DNA from: Lepidodermella squamata
Taxonomy: Eukaryota; Gastrotricha
Reading direction: 5' to 3'
Length of the DNA stretch: 64,000 nucleotides
Assembly: GCA_047495785.1 (NCBI GenBank)
Contig: JBLDXI010000024.1
Location: 4,898,001-4,962,000 of the forward strand
Shown here: positions 12,474 through 24,600 of the stretch, piece after piece
Numbering within the stretch: position 1 is the stretch's first letter
Layout of the letters: each line of letters begins with the position of its first letter
Notes under the pieces: model-generated
What the model saw: the letters and a program-made list of their open reading frames with translations, nothing else
What the model was told of the DNA's origin: nothing
Database searches by the model: none
Made by a program: the position numbers and the translations under genes

Positions 12474-12480
12474 TTTAAAT
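12474..12480 (-). promoter_or_regulatory. TATA-like box of Ly6-like gene 1
   Basis: ATTTAAA about 85-91 bases upstream of the start codon. The paralogue has the same kind of box at nearly the same distance, and both are followed upstream by a conserved CACCTGAAA motif. Confidence 0.45.
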
Positions 12481-12874
12481 GCGCTCATTTTTTGCACTTC
12501 GCTGTTTACCCCACCTGAAAAAGCGAGCAGCCGGCGCCCGCGCGTTCACGAATTATGGATTCATTTGACGTGCCAAACTGCGGAGACGCTGCGGGCGATG
12601 CGACGCGCATGATGCCAGGTGCCATGGCAAACTGGCCGAGTGGCTTTGGTAGCCGGTTGAGATAATTGACTCACCATCAGGATAATGCTATAGCTTATAA
12701 CGAATAGCTGAGCACTATCATGCTCGGCACAGCAACAATTTCATGATAAGTTGAGTGCGTTAACAGATCTGCCACTTGTATAAGTCACATGAGCGACGCA
12801 TGCTCGGTTCGCGTCGCCCACCGCTCATGTTGTCGAGCTTGTCGCGCATCGAGGACACTTGAAGTATTTTGCAC

Positions 12875-13927
12875 TAATTTTCTCAGAATTTAGGGTAAAC
12901 TCGTTGTGTATACATTCGAAATCTGCAAAAAAACGGCTGTTATCTTTTGAGCGGCGCTCACTCGGGCATCGGCGACAAGGTCCATCAGTCTACGCCCCAA
13001 CAGCATGCCTTCAATTACTAAGGATTGCATGTTTCGACTTTTCAGGAATAGATTACCGAACAAGTACCGTTCTTTGAGTGTCGATTTGTACTCCCGTATC
13101 AGTAAATATGCGTGTGCCATTCTAATGATTCAATCGTCAATTGCTCGCAAAGTTGGGGAAATTCCCCATTCCAAAGCAGCGCCAAGCTTTGCTATTCTAT
13201 AGCGCCATTAGGCTGTCATAAACAGCAAATCACCGTGAACTCAGTTATACCGAACTAATTGCGCCATGAATGCATGAACATCAAGACTCTGCTGCTGGCA
13301 ACCTTTTATTGCTCCGATGTTGGGAGCTTTATCTCACTCTTCATGCTAGCCAACTTGTGAGGTAAACACAAAATAAATCCGCCGAATACTCAAAATTAGT
13401 TTGGCGGATGAATGTGGGCATTTTATTTATCATCTGCCGTTAGATAATAACGGCTCAATCTCAAGGCCAACTGTTCTTCGATTTCAATGCGTCCTCTCGC
13501 ACTTGTTTGGTCTCACAGTTCACTTCAATAGCGTAGGGTAGCAATATCGTAGCCCACGGCAAGACGCAAGGCGATGTTCCTGCTGTTTGCTTATCTCAGC
13601 GTTGCCTGTCAGGGAAACATCAAGACTGGGTTAGGCACTACTCTATCCTTTATTGTGAATGAATCGAACATTGAGGATCTGCCATTCATGGCCTTGAATA
13701 TCATATAGAAATAACTACAGCAAACATGGCATTGCCTAATTGATGATCACATGACACATGATTATTGTCACAAGCTAGTTAGTTCGATGGCACGATGCCA
13801 GCCGGCAGTTCCTTACATTGCCACAGTTTGAGTTTTGTCGTTTCGGACATTTCCGCCAAAATCTTGTTTCTCCCATCCATACCTATCGTAAAAAAATTTC
13901 TAATTTCTGAGAAATTTGAAATGAACC
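12875..13927. other. intergenic, no gene seen
   Basis: Several short open frames (for example 12890-13120) overlap one another on both strands with no recognisable domain or splice structure. None is supported. Confidence 0.45.
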
Positions 13928-14165
13928 CGAATTTTTTTGCACTTGTCAATTAACTACACCTGAAAAAAATCGAGCAGCGGGCGGCCGCATGTTTATCAGC
14001 ATTTCTTTTTAAATGACGTGCTCAACTGCCTGCGTTATATCGCACAAATGATATCATGGCAAGCCGGTCGAGCAGTACTGGTAGGCGCTCGTTTTAATGA
14101 CCTGTCATGTTATTGACACCAAAAATATCCGAGCATCATATAGCTTGGCTAAATATTGCTTGTGT
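13928..14165 (-). repeat. third, decayed copy of the Ly6-gene upstream region
   Basis: Carries the CACCTGAAA, CGAGCAGCGGGCGGCCGC and TTTAAATG elements in the order seen upstream of the two Ly6-like genes, plus GGTCGAGCAG and GAGCATCATATAGC further up. No third Ly6 coding sequence is recognised on the expected downstream side (13.2-13.9 kb). Likely a promoter remnant of a lost copy. Confidence 0.5.
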
Positions 14166-14777
14166 CACTAAATGCGTTGCTCAACACTAAGGCGCCAAGG
14201 AACTCGAAATTTCGGTCAAAGCCGATTAGCAGACAACTTTACTTACCTTCGTACAGAAACCAGGCGTTCCAAGATAGATCTTGAAGCCGCGGCATGGTCT
14301 TCACAGGCCTTTCCGCCTATCGCTCCTTCTCCGCCGGGTGCTTCGTCTTCTTGTTCTTTCGAGCACAGTCACTCGCAGCCAGGCACGATTCATGATGGCT
14401 TCCATCTTATAAAACTCCACTCGATTCGAGCACCATACCGGCTCCACTGACTATACCTGAAAAACAATAAGAATGTAGTTCTTTGCACTATTTATCTCAG
14501 CCGCTAGTTACCCTCGATTTGTACACCGTGCATTCGGCGGAATCCCCTAATCGCCTTAACCTACGTTTTAAGTCTTGCCTCATCTTCTCTATCATTCTGC
14601 CAGTAGTCGGTCGTGTTGTGCGTGGAGCGCATCTAATCGCTCTCAACCATTTTCGCTTCGATTTAATTGCTCTTGCAAATAAACGTTGCAACTTGATCAA
14701 TCCGAATATCGTTAGAGCTTTAGCCTCGGTATGCTTTAACGTAATACCAAACCACAAAGAATGACAGTGAATTTATT

Positions 14778-16143
14778 TACCGTATTTTTTCTATTAGTTG
14801 CCCAGGGCCAACATTAAAAATGAAAGATTCACCAAAAATGATTTTTTGAGATCACTACCGTTTCGGTATAACTCTCCATTTGGCGGTAATTACTTTACCG
14901 CAGCACGCAAACACGGCATTATACCTTATAATGCTTTTGCGGTAAAACTAACGCCGCCGCAACCGTACATTTTTACCACAAGCGGCGTTAGTTTTACTGT
15001 GGAAGCACTTGCGGCAGTTAGTATTTAACGAAAGCTTTTATCTTTTCAGTTACTGTAAGGCTGACACAGCGAGTGTAAGAAGCATGCTGCATATGAGCTA
15101 TGGAGGAACCCCGCGCGCACCCTGTCGTCACTGTCACTGTTGTCACTCCTGGGGTGGTGCCGGGCAAGGCCGAATAGCTAATTGCGATCACGCAAGCTCG
15201 TCATTTTTCAATAATTTTTAACCACCACCCTTCGTTTTGTAAGCCTATGGGCGCGCGCCGGTTTAAGCTAGAACAATGGAATAACGGTGTACCGAATAAT
15301 GAAAAGCTCTATCGGTACAATTTTACAACTTGTTTATAACTGTTAAAACAACGGCAGTGGATTTATCGAAAAGTTGACATTTTTCAACACATTTATTAAA
15401 TCATCTTCAAGAATGCGAAAGATGTAAACATAACAGTTTCACGAGCCGATAGCTCTTGATCGAGTGGTTTTGAATATAAGAAAATCGCTCGAAAAATGAC
15501 TAGCGGTGATTTTTTATTTTGCATTGAAAGACATGCGCTCGGTTGCGGTTGCGTAACAAGCTCTAATGTAAGTACGCAAGCCAAGACGTCGGCGGCTGCG
15601 CGCGCGCATCAACTGATAAACCTTTCGTCACTGCGCGCAGATGCAACTCTACAATATTCCTCCATAACATGAGCTGAACTTACCGTAGAGAAACAAATTT
15701 TACCGCGCGCGAGTATTTGTATGCTTTACCGTCGAGGTTGCCGTTTACGGTAAATTATTTACCGCAACTAGAGAACAATGGCGAGATTGAGTTACCGTCA
15801 ATTAACTAGAAAAAAATCTGGTTCATTAGCTCAAAACCCTCAAAATGCTCTTGCTAATAAACCATTTGGCGACGGGTTTATTATCTACTTTTAAATAAAA
15901 AATTAGCTTAATAGCTAGTTTTTCATTGTTGCGTAATCAAATTTTGTCTTTTCAGCTTCTTAAATATCTAAAAGTAGATAATAAACCCGTCGCCAAAAGG
16001 TTTATTAGAAAGAGCATTTTGAGGGTTTTGAGCTAATAAACCAGATTTTTTTCTAGTGAAATGGAGAGTTATAGCGAAACGCTAACGAGATTTTTGAGGT
16101 TTCAATTTTTGCTGCCCGGGCTGCTACGGGAGGAAATACGGTA
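14778..16143. mobile_element. terminal-inverted-repeat element, non-autonomous
   Basis: The left end begins TACCGTATTT and the right end, read in reverse, also begins TACCGTATTT. The arms continue imperfectly for about 100 bases through GCCC(A/G)GG to the shared TATAACTCTCCATTT. The interior is rich in TTACCG motifs, holds a second inverted pair (GGTAAAACTAACGCCGC near 14941 and its complement near 14982) and encodes no transposase. Superfamily undetermined; no target duplication is certain. Confidence 0.7.
15806..16056. mobile_element. nested MITE-like hairpin
   Basis: A 251-base element ending in CTAG on both sides. The arms of about 90 bases are near-perfect inverted copies: CTAGAAAAAAATCTGGTTCA left, TAAACCAGATTTTTTTCTAG right, with GACGGGTTTATTATCTACTT and its complement further in. 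The loop is about 60 bases. It sits inside the larger 14778-16143 element and so inserted later. Confidence 0.75.
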
Positions 16144-18127
16144 TACCGACGAACTTACCAACTGCAGGCCGCATGTATTAGCAGTGTAAATTTTCTTGGC
16201 ACTAGCTGACTATTCACGTTGGCCATCAGATATGCAGGAAACGCGAACTAATTTTGCCAAATATTCCTAAATGACGTCGAAAATTAGTTAGACAAATGCA
16301 TCCTTTGCTGCCACATAAGAAGTTTGCTACTTTTTAGCCGTTGATCGCACGACAGTGAGCGATAGCTTTTAGAAAACAGTTGAAGATCCGCTTTCGAACG
16401 AATGTAGCTTCGCACTCACGGAATGGCGCGCAAACTACTTGTCTTGTACACAATGTACAATTGAAATTTCCTGGCTCGCCTATATCTTAAACAATCAAGC
16501 ACCGGGCTGTCGTATGCCGTGCGTTAATTCTAAATTCGTTGAAATTGGCGTGCTTTATTGCGATGACGCTGATGTCATGTTGCACATCTAGCAAGCGGGT
16601 CGTTGTCGGCCGAGCTAATGCTATTGACATCACCTACAGCTGATAGAGCGAAGTAAGACCGCGGAAGTGGTAGGGATACCAAAAATCGGCATAAGGGTCC
16701 CCCCTTTGGTCTACGGCTGAGCTCACCCTAAGGACCGATGGAACTGGTAGGGATGACCCCTACCATCCCTAGCGGTACTTCGCTCTCTGCCGCTCTCTGT
16801 CTACAGCTGCGTTTAGATCACTCGTATTCGTCTTATGCTTTACGCTTGTTTGGTTTGCACGGCCGACATAGATAGGTAGCTAACGCAGGTCATGCAGCTG
16901 AAGCTAAACTCAGCATTCGCATAACTTGCATAACTCGCGAAAGTTGAGCGTAGCCCGATCAATGTATAGCTGATTTTCCATCCATTAGCGAAAGATCAGC
17001 TCAAAACTCATGCATCTTACATCTCGACCCAAAGTTTTATTCTCGACCCAAATTTAAATTTCAAATAATCTGGTTTTCAACAAAAAAGTTTACCCTGAAT
17101 GTGCCGCGTGGACTTCGGGCACCAATCGATAGCCCTTGATTACAACAATCGATTGACATGTGATGATCGATAGTGACCCTCACGGTTTGGCCGTTATGGC
17201 AGTTGAAAATGTCGCTAAAGAGAGATCCTCAAAAGGCGTACAACATATGTATGGACTCAGCGTTTTATCCGCTGGCAAGAAGAAGCGCTGTCCATCAGCG
17301 GTTATTCGGCCATTCACACTGCAAAACTGCTTCGAATATTCGCCGTCATGACAAGCCCGACTTCATATGAAGATGCCGCGCCTACACTGGAGTGGAACCG
17401 GTCAGATCGAGGCCGAATCGTCTCGCAGCAAGGCTCCATACCCGCGTCATCAGAGACCAGCCATGATAAATCAAAGTTGACACAACAGTCATTCTCTTGG
17501 AGATAAGCCGTGACGTGCCGCTAAACGAGGGAGAGTCGCTTGACTTGATCAAGATGTATCCCGCGCTTGGAGTCGATTTCGCGCAACACACCGGCTGGTT
17601 TCCCCTGCATCGCTTCGTGACGTGCGGTATTCGGACCGACCACCGAGTGCGGGCTGTCCTCAGTAATTCGGGTTGCCTTGTTTCAGAGATGATCGCTTAA
17701 CGTCGTTTCTGGTTTCGACACGTTCTACTACCTTCGCTGTACCCACGCTGTAAATCAACCTTGAAGAGCTACACTCAGTGTCAATGGATTTGGTTCAGTG
17801 ATTGCTAACCAGGCAACGCCACTTTAATTCTGAATTCGCTGCGGCCTATCAAAGAAGCGGCTCAGCATTGCTGCCCCACTTCACCATGAAAAACTGGCGA
17901 ACAAAGGGGTCAAATCGAATTGTTCGGAGTTGTTCGAATGAGCCAAAAGTACTCGTGCCAGGCTGGGATAGCTGTTCTGGAAGCAAACTCATCTTGCAAA
18001 TTATTTGTAGAAATGTTTGCAAGCTAGCCGAGGCTCCAGATAGTGAAAAATCGTTGGCTCTCTGTTCAAAGACAAACAAAGCGCATGTCGCTTTTTCATT
18101 CGTTTTATTATGATTAACAATTTTAGC
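16144..18127. other. intergenic, no protein gene seen
   Basis: Holds the small inverted-repeat element at 16645-16786. The open frames at 17160-17370, 17497-17700 and 17802-18113 have no recognisable domain and no splice partners, and are not called. Confidence 0.45.
16645..16786. mobile_element. small inverted-repeat element (MITE-like)
   Basis: 142 bases bounded by AGAGCGAAGTA and its reverse complement TACTTCGCTCT, with further complementarity inside (GGTAGGGAT on one side, ATCCCTA on the other). No coding capacity; family unknown. Confidence 0.5.
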
Positions 18128-18273
18128 AGATCCGAATGACAGAGAGTCGCTACCAAGGCTTTTAACTTTTAAATCGGTAAAGCAAATTCAATGGAGTCGA
18201 AATGGCAGTTTTTTCATATGCAAGGACTCCCAGGAGCATTTTCCCTCAGGAAGTATGCTAATCTTTCTTCCGT

Positions 18274-18786
18274 TCATGCACGAAGCAGCCTGAGGAGTAC
18301 CGGAGCCGATGCTGCCACGATGAGCGCGGGCAGCGCAATGTCAACAGGCGACGCCTTGTTGCAGTTCGCACCCTGGCAGCAGTAATTGTCGTTGCAGTTG
18401 TTGCCTGGATCGCAAGTTTTTCCAGCGTCGCAAGTGGTCACGCATCCTTTCGAGATAGTTTGTGAATATTTAAGAAGATTGGCTAAACTCGAGTTGTACG
18501 TGATTACAATTTTCTGTGAAATAATCCGGATTAGCAAACTGTCAGCTGATGCAAATTTCAACGGCAGCAAACCTGGCAATATCCCGTCGTATAAGTGCAT
18601 GTAGTATAAGCCTCGGATACAGTGGTGTTGGTGTAAGTTGTGCTGGATCCTGAAATGCAGGTAGTCGTCGTTTGTGCATCTACTTGATTAACAGAAAGAC
18701 TGTTGTGATATTCAGATATATAAATTGATTCGCCGACCTGTCGCAGCAATAAGAGCGAAAGCAAGTGGGAGAAGCAGTGCGTTCAT
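18274..18786 (-). CDS. Ly6/uPAR-like small GPI-anchored protein, copy 2
   Basis: Paralogue of the gene at 11877-12389 with identical exon lengths (49, 107, 240): 18738-18786, 18573-18679, 18274-18513; 131 residues. Signal peptide (MNALLLPLAFALIAAT), Thr/Cys-rich middle, CCQGANCN motif and the same hydrophobic GPI-type C-terminus. Substitutions cluster in the middle of the mature domain (for example GKTCDPGNNCNDNY against GKTCDGGNNCVDVY), while both ends are nearly identical. Equal exon structure in both copies argues that both are functional. Ligand and partner unknown. Confidence 0.75.
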
Positions 18787-18867
18787 TCTGGCGGGCTTGA
18801 AAGTTCAACGTTGAAATTTCTTCGGGAAAAATGCTTGTGAAATGAACACCCCCCAGCGTCCATGAGC

Positions 18868-18876
18868 ATTTAAATA
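18868..18876 (-). promoter_or_regulatory. TATA-like box of Ly6-like gene 2
   Basis: TATTTAAAT 82-90 bases upstream of the start codon, aligned with the box of the paralogue. Confidence 0.45.
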
Positions 18877-19405
18877 GGCTCATTTATTGCCCTGGGCTGT
18901 TTACCACACCTGAAATACTTCGAGCAGCGGGTGGCCGCCCGTTCACAAAGATGAAAAAGTTTGGCGTACCTCTATCAGCGGAGGCGCATATGATATGCTA
19001 GGCCAGCTGGCTGAGTGGTGTTGGTAGCCGGTCGAGTTAATTGACTCGCCACGGTAATGTTATATGGCGGATAGCTGAGCACTATCATGCCCGTCCCGCG
19101 CTACAACTTCATGATGTGTGAGCTATCAGATCTGCCGGTCGTAAAAGTCACATGAGCCACGAATGCTCGGTTCGCGTCGCCAACTGCTCACGTTGTCGAG
19201 CATGCCGACCATCGATGGCGAGTAAAGTATTTTGCACCAGCGAGAGTTTCTTTAACAATATTGCTGGACTCTATAGTTAAATCATGAAAGAAGGACCGAT
19301 TTTCTACAACAGAAACAAATTCTAACAGTTAAGTAACCCCAGTTGGTAACCCCAAGTGCCATTACGAACGCTTAGGTAGAGCCTTCCTAGCGGCAGCGTA
19401 GCACC

Positions 19406-19477
19406 GGCCCGTTGGTCTAGGGGTATGATTCTCGCTTCGGGTGCGAGAGGTCTCGGGTTCAATTCCCGAACGGGCCC
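19406..19477 (+). tRNA. tRNA-Pro(CGG)
   Basis: Cluster B copy; anticodon loop TTCGGGT in a CTCGC/GCGAG stem, matching 49807-49878. Confidence 0.93.
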
Positions 19478-19551
19478 GCCGCATTTTTACCTTTGACAAC
19501 CTGCAAAAAGCGCTGAATGACAGATGAACACAACGTCCAGTTGTCATCATC

Positions 19552-19623
19552 TCCCTGATGGTCTAGTGGTTAGGATTCCGCGCTTTCACCGCGGCGGCCC
19601 GGGTTCGATTCCCGGTCAGGGAA
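19552..19623 (+). tRNA. tRNA-Glu(TTC)
   Basis: Cluster B copy; anticodon loop CTTTCAC, acceptor TCCCTGA/TCAGGGA, matching 49653-49724. Confidence 0.93.
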
Positions 19624-19707
19624 CATTTTTATCATTTCTACGCATGCAACATAAAAATTGACTGGCAAAGTTGTGTGGCTTTATTTTCAAAAAATTCACC
19701 CAATACC

Positions 19708-19779
19708 AGGCTCAGGGGGGGATCGAACCCTCGATCTTCTGCTTACTAGGCAGACGCTCTACCACTAAGCTACTGAGCC
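19708..19779 (-). tRNA. tRNA-Thr(AGT)
   Basis: Cluster B copy; anticodon loop CTAGTAA in a TCTGC/GCAGA stem, matching 49497-49568. Confidence 0.93.
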
Positions 19780-19854
19780 GAAGGTGACAGCTAGAATTTC
19801 AGGGACGACGTCTCATTTCGGCGAACAAACCGTTTCTACAGGCAGAAAAAATTC

Positions 19855-19927
19855 TGGAGGATACGGGCGTCGATCCCGTTACCTCTCGCATGCTAAGCGA
19901 GCGCTCTACCATTTGAGCTAATCCCCC
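19855..19927 (-). tRNA. tRNA-Ala(AGC)
   Basis: Cluster B copy; anticodon loop TTAGCAT, matching 49366-49438. Confidence 0.92.
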
Positions 19928-19999
19928 TTCGTAGTCAAGTGGTTCGACAAAGCGGTGAAATCAGCCGAATGCAGCTAAACTGAGCAAGGAAAAAGCTTG

Positions 20000-20072
20000 C
20001 GCCCTCCGGGGGACTCGAACCCCCGACCCTGTGATTAAAAGTCACATGCTCTACCGACTGAGCTAGGAAGGC
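20000..20072 (-). tRNA. tRNA-Lys(TTT)
   Basis: Cluster B copy; anticodon loop CTTTTAA, matching 49206-49278. Confidence 0.93.
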
Positions 20073-20090
20073 CCTTGAAACGCATGGCCT

Positions 20091-21675
20091 CTGGCAAAAT
20101 TGATTGATTCAACAGTGGGGCCTGCATCGTCTCGAAGGAGATCTCGGTATTTTGCGCCACTTTAGGTAAACTCGCCCGCAACTTTTTAGGTTAAACTCGA
20201 CTAGCAGGCAGCGTAACTTACACAGTAAAAAAAACTCGGTTTTCACCCAGTTGGAAAAACGGAATTTACCGTGCAGCGTTTACGGAACCCGGTAAATACC
20301 AGATGACAACCGAGTTTTTGCTACTTTTCGCAGTAACCGACCTAGTGCAACCCAGTAAGAACCATGCATCTACGAAATATCGGTTATGAACCTGGTTTGT
20401 ACCGACTTTGTACCGACTTTGCCGCATTTTTACAGAAAATATTTCTAAGTCCCTATTCCTATTGGATCGCATGATGAATTGCACTACCCCTCGAAAATTA
20501 GGCAGGGTACCTATGCAGTGGGCAACTTCATACAGCTGGCATACAGTTGGCATACGAAAGTCGATCATCGAAACCAACCGATTTCTGCCTTTGTAACATC
20601 AACTCGATAATTTATGCAAAAATGTGAATTAATCTCTGATTCAGGCCGCATATAACTCAGGCCTGGTAGCTCTGACCGATCAACAATCAATAATGATTAA
20701 TCTAGCCCTTTCTGGAAAATTTCAACTAAAATGCAGGTTTTATTAACAGTGGAAAATGCTGAAAAGTTAGGAAATCTAATTGCATACATTGCATGTTAAT
20801 AACAATTGCATCACATTCAGTGGTCGGAAATATTAGATATTGCAGCTTTTTAACTGCATATCGTTAGCGGCGCGCCAAAACAACCACTTAGATGACTCAT
20901 TCGATCGTACTTGATGTCGCCGAACGTAATGATTAAGTACGATAGGCCATTTGAGCTCTGATTTTTTTTCTACTCTCGATTGTACTATCCATATAAAATC
21001 TATTAATAGTAAAGTGGTTGTTTGGGCGCGCCGCTATCGATATGTGCAATAATATGTGCATCGTCATTTTGGATTCGCTTCCGCTGCGACAGGGCGACAT
21101 CGAGTTGCTTCAAAGTTTACGGAAAAAATAAACATCGTCGCTTTACGACACCCTCGATATGTCTGAATTATAACGAAATTACCTCATGTTTGTGGATTTT
21201 GAACCGGCAGGCCTCATTCAACTGCAACGTGAAAAATTGTGAGGAATGCTGCGGCAGGAAAGTTTCACAAAATAAAAAATCATGCGATAAGGAAACTTGG
21301 GAATGGCCAACTAAAACATCAACAAAGCTTCGGATTCCTCTCTTCACTTACAACCTGGAAATTATCACTTTTACAGAGCATAGCTGGAACTAAATAAGTA
21401 ATAATGGGGCAAAGTGGAAACGGAAAAAACGCGCGCTGGAAGGAATCCATTTGTTACTTCATGGATTAAAATCGAATCCAAAATAATAAATCACCCGTCG
21501 CCAAATACGTGTTTATTGCCGTAAGCGCAGTCAACAACAAAATAGTAGCACATCGTGATTTAATAGCATAATATTCCAAGGAATGTGTAGATTCAACGGC
21601 TATCGGTCGAATTTCAACATAGAAAGAAAGACCCGTCACCATTCAGTCACTGGGTAGTAGTAATGATAACAATTT
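20091..21675. other. intergenic with small inverted repeats, no gene seen
   Basis: Contains a hairpin at 20229-20321 (AAAACTCGGTT and AACCGAGTTTTT) and the MITE at 20858-21043. Open frames here lack recognisable domains. The 3' end of the ALDH7A1 transcript must lie in the right part. Confidence 0.45.
20858..21043. mobile_element. MITE with ATATCGTTAGCGGCG ends, copy 1
   Basis: About 186 bases bounded by ATATCGTTAGCGGCGCGCC and the inverted ATATCGATAGCGGCGCGCC; AACAACCACTT and AAGTGGTTGTT follow inward. The outer 15 bases match the ends of the element at 34117-34312, although the interiors differ. Confidence 0.65.
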
Positions 21676-24600
21676 TCACTCGAACTTGATGCCCTGGGCC
21701 AGAGGCAGCTGGTTGCCGTAGTTGATCGTGCACGTCGACCGGCGCATGTACTGCTTCCACGAATCCGACCCGGACTCTCGCCCGCCGCCCGTGTGCTTCT
21801 CCCCACCAAACGCCCCGCCAATCTCAGCCCCGGAAGTGCCGCAATTCACGTTGACGATGCCGCAGTCAGACCCGGCGGCCGACAGCCAACGGAACACCCG
21901 GCCGGTGTCCTTGGTGAAAATCGACGAGGATAAACCCTGTTTCACCTCGTTATTCCAGGAAATAGCCTGGTCTAGGGAATTCGTTTTCAGAACGTAGACA
22001 ATCGGGACGAAGGTCTCCCGCATGACCAACGGGTGGTCGTGCGGCAGCCCTGTGACAATGGTCGGCTCTACGAAATTGCCATCGCGGTCCGACAGAACCC
22101 GGCCACCGCTCACAACCTTGCCGCCGGCTTTTTTCGCCTCCTCGACCGCGTTTTTGTACGCTTCAACTGCGGATTTCGTGTGCAGGGGCCCGCACAGCAC
22201 GCCCGACTGCAGCGGGTCGCCGATTTTCACGGACGTGTACGCCTTGGCGAGGCGCTCGACAAAGTTGTCGTGCACCTTCTCGTGCAGGATCAGCCGGCGC
22301 GTGGTCGTGCACCGCTGGCCGGCGGTGCCGACGCTGCCGAACACGGCGGCGCGGACCGCCATGTCGACGTCCGCGTCGTCCATCACGATGATCGCGTTGT
22401 TGCCGCCCAGCTCCAGCAGCAACTTGCCGAAACGGCTTTGCACCTGATGAAAGTATCAAAATGAAGCGATAGTAACGAAGAAATTAAGAACTAACTAATT
22501 CAAGCCGATTTTTCAGGTGCAGAAATGCATACAAATTTTAGCGAAAATTTAGCAGCCTTTTCTACAGCGAGTCCCATATGTTGCACGCAATTGTTTTATT
22601 TTTCAATTTTTGAAGGAAATCAACTAAATATTTGAAACTCCATCCACGATTTTACTAAATAAATTGAAAAATTTACCGGAAAAAACCCGATGGTAACGTT
22701 TCGGTTATTACCTGGTTTGACAAAATTTCTTCGGATATGTTTATCCTATTCACATGAGACGTACTTGATCTCATTGCATTTTAGATTTTTCCAATATTTT
22801 TCTGGCCATGAAATATGACTTCATTTCAGAGTTCCCGATCCCTTCCTTTGTTTGCGTTACTTAAGGGACACGCTGTAAATAAAGCTGTCGAGGCTTTACG
22901 CAGCATTTATCCATGATTTCCACGAAAAATCCTCGAAAAATTCGATATAAGACACTGAAGTCCGCGTTTTTCTACTATCTATGAAACGAAACGAAACGCT
23001 TTTTATTTTGTCCTTTTTTTCCAGATAAAACGAACGAAAATGTATGAAGAAGTGATTGGCACTTTCATCGGATTATGAACAGAGTGTTTTATGCTTTCTA
23101 TAAAATTAATTTTGTTTTCACATTGCAAAGGACGTCGGAAACAAATTAATACAGCAGTGAAGGCAGTTTTTAAACAATTTGAAGCGCCTTGAGAACAACT
23201 TTAGGTATTTAGTAAGACTCGCCTTAAATGCTGAGACTAATGCAAGCTATCATAGGCTTCACATTCCAGAAAAAATAGGCTAAACAGAACAGACAAAATA
23301 TTATGAACGCCGATATACTTGAGCGATGATGCTTAACAAAATCTGGTTCTCGAGATTAGATACCAAGACATTAGATCATGCTAGTGCAGAAATTCAATGG
23401 AACATCCAATGATTTCAAGGGAAATTCGGGTCAATTTGGTTCCCTAATTTGTTTAGCGCAGAAAGCTTTTTTATCGCAGCCCTACGAAAGTCTTAATCCA
23501 CGACTTAATCCCCGCAGGTATTTCTTATTTAAAGTAAGGTGAAAAATTCAGTGAAAATTAACCCATCAATCGGTCAATGTTATGAAATGGAAAAGATGCG
23601 TACCGTAAACACCGAATTATTAGGCACTGCTTTTTTCCGAAGAGCATTTCCAGAAAAACTAATTGCTCGCCGGGCTAAGATCGATGCAGAAGAGGGCTTA
23701 TATAGGTAGGAGAGATCTAGCCGTGCCTTGTAATTCTTGTAATAATTTATGTAGATATTTCGGTAATTTCCAGAACATTCAACACTATCATTCCGATTGG
23801 TAAATTATCCTGGCAAATCACGCTGTGATTGAAGCAAATCATTACGAGTCGAACTTTTAATTAATTTGGTAGAATTTTTTGCCAATTATATAACATATTT
23901 CAGATTTCAGGGTGAATTTAAATGGGTCATTTTGTTCACGTGTAAGTCGCTTAAGTAATAACTCTTCAATGAACTCGGAAGCATTTTTATCAGATTTGCA
24001 GACTTGGCCTTAAGTAGTTGTAAATCCTCTTTGAACTAGATTCGATGCAGCCGGGTGAAGAATTCGCCTGGTAACATAAATTTAGCAGCGTTTCATTATT
24101 AGCCAAGCATAAATTGAAATGAAGAATTGTCAAATCCCCAATTACTAGTGCATATTTACGAACTAAATTATAGGCTCATGATCTCAGTTATAAATTACCT
24201 TTTGTCCAACGATGCTGCCAACGTGGGTTGAGCCAGTGAAAGAAATCATTGGCAGCCGCTCATCCTCAGCCATCGCATTGCCAATATCAGCCCCGCCGCA
24301 AACCATCGAACAAATTGCGGGCGATAGGTTGTTCTTCTCGAAAACCTTCGCAACAATGCGAGTTGTCGCAATTGACGTCAATGGAGTGGTCGGCGCACCT
24401 TTCCACAGGAAAGTATTGCCACAAACTAGACCAATAGCGGCATTCCAGCCGAAAACAGCGACAGGGAAGTTGAAAGCAGTGATGACACCGATGGTTCCGA
24501 GCGGATTCCACGTTTCAACCAGCATATGATCCGCTCGCTCACTAGGCAGAACTTGACCGGCAAACGTGCGTGACAAACCAACGGCATAATCACAAATGTC

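Larger units (their letters stand above)
11766..12874 (-). repeat. segmental duplication, copy 1 (Ly6-like gene and upstream region)
   Basis: Collinear with 18128-19241 across the gene, its TATA-like box and several hundred bases upstream, including AGATCTGCC, GTCACATGAG and TGCTCGGTTCGCGTCGCC. The copies lie in the same orientation about 6.4 kb apart. Confidence 0.8.
18128..19241 (-). repeat. segmental duplication, copy 2 (Ly6-like gene and upstream region)
   Basis: Partner of 11766-12874. Divergence is visible in introns and spacers while exon lengths are unchanged. A dispersed tRNA cluster follows at about 19330. Confidence 0.8.
19330..20090 (+). repeat. dispersed tRNA cluster B (inverted partial copy of the array unit)
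   Basis: Collinear with the reverse complement of 49.2-49.92 kb: Pro-CGG, Glu, Thr, Ala-AGC, Lys-TTT with their spacers. It carries the long form of the Ala-Thr spacer (with GGCGAACAAACCG), which units 3 and 5 of the array share and units 1, 2 and 4 lack. Confidence 0.85.

Noticed and set aside
13928-14165. Third Ly6-like gene
   Set aside because: Only the upstream region is recognisable; no signal peptide or CCQGANCN-type exon follows on the expected side.
15806-16056. Hairpin as a microRNA precursor
   Set aside because: Arms of about 90 bases with an intervening 60-base loop and terminal CTAG fit a MITE better than a pre-miRNA.
17160-18113. Three overlapping open frames of 60-100 codons
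   Set aside because: No domain, no signal peptide, no splice partners, and similar-length frames on the other strand.
22022-22464. Plus-strand open frames of about 140 codons opposite ALDH7A1 exon 2
   Set aside because: The minus-strand frame is a well-matched aldehyde dehydrogenase; these are shadows from high GC.
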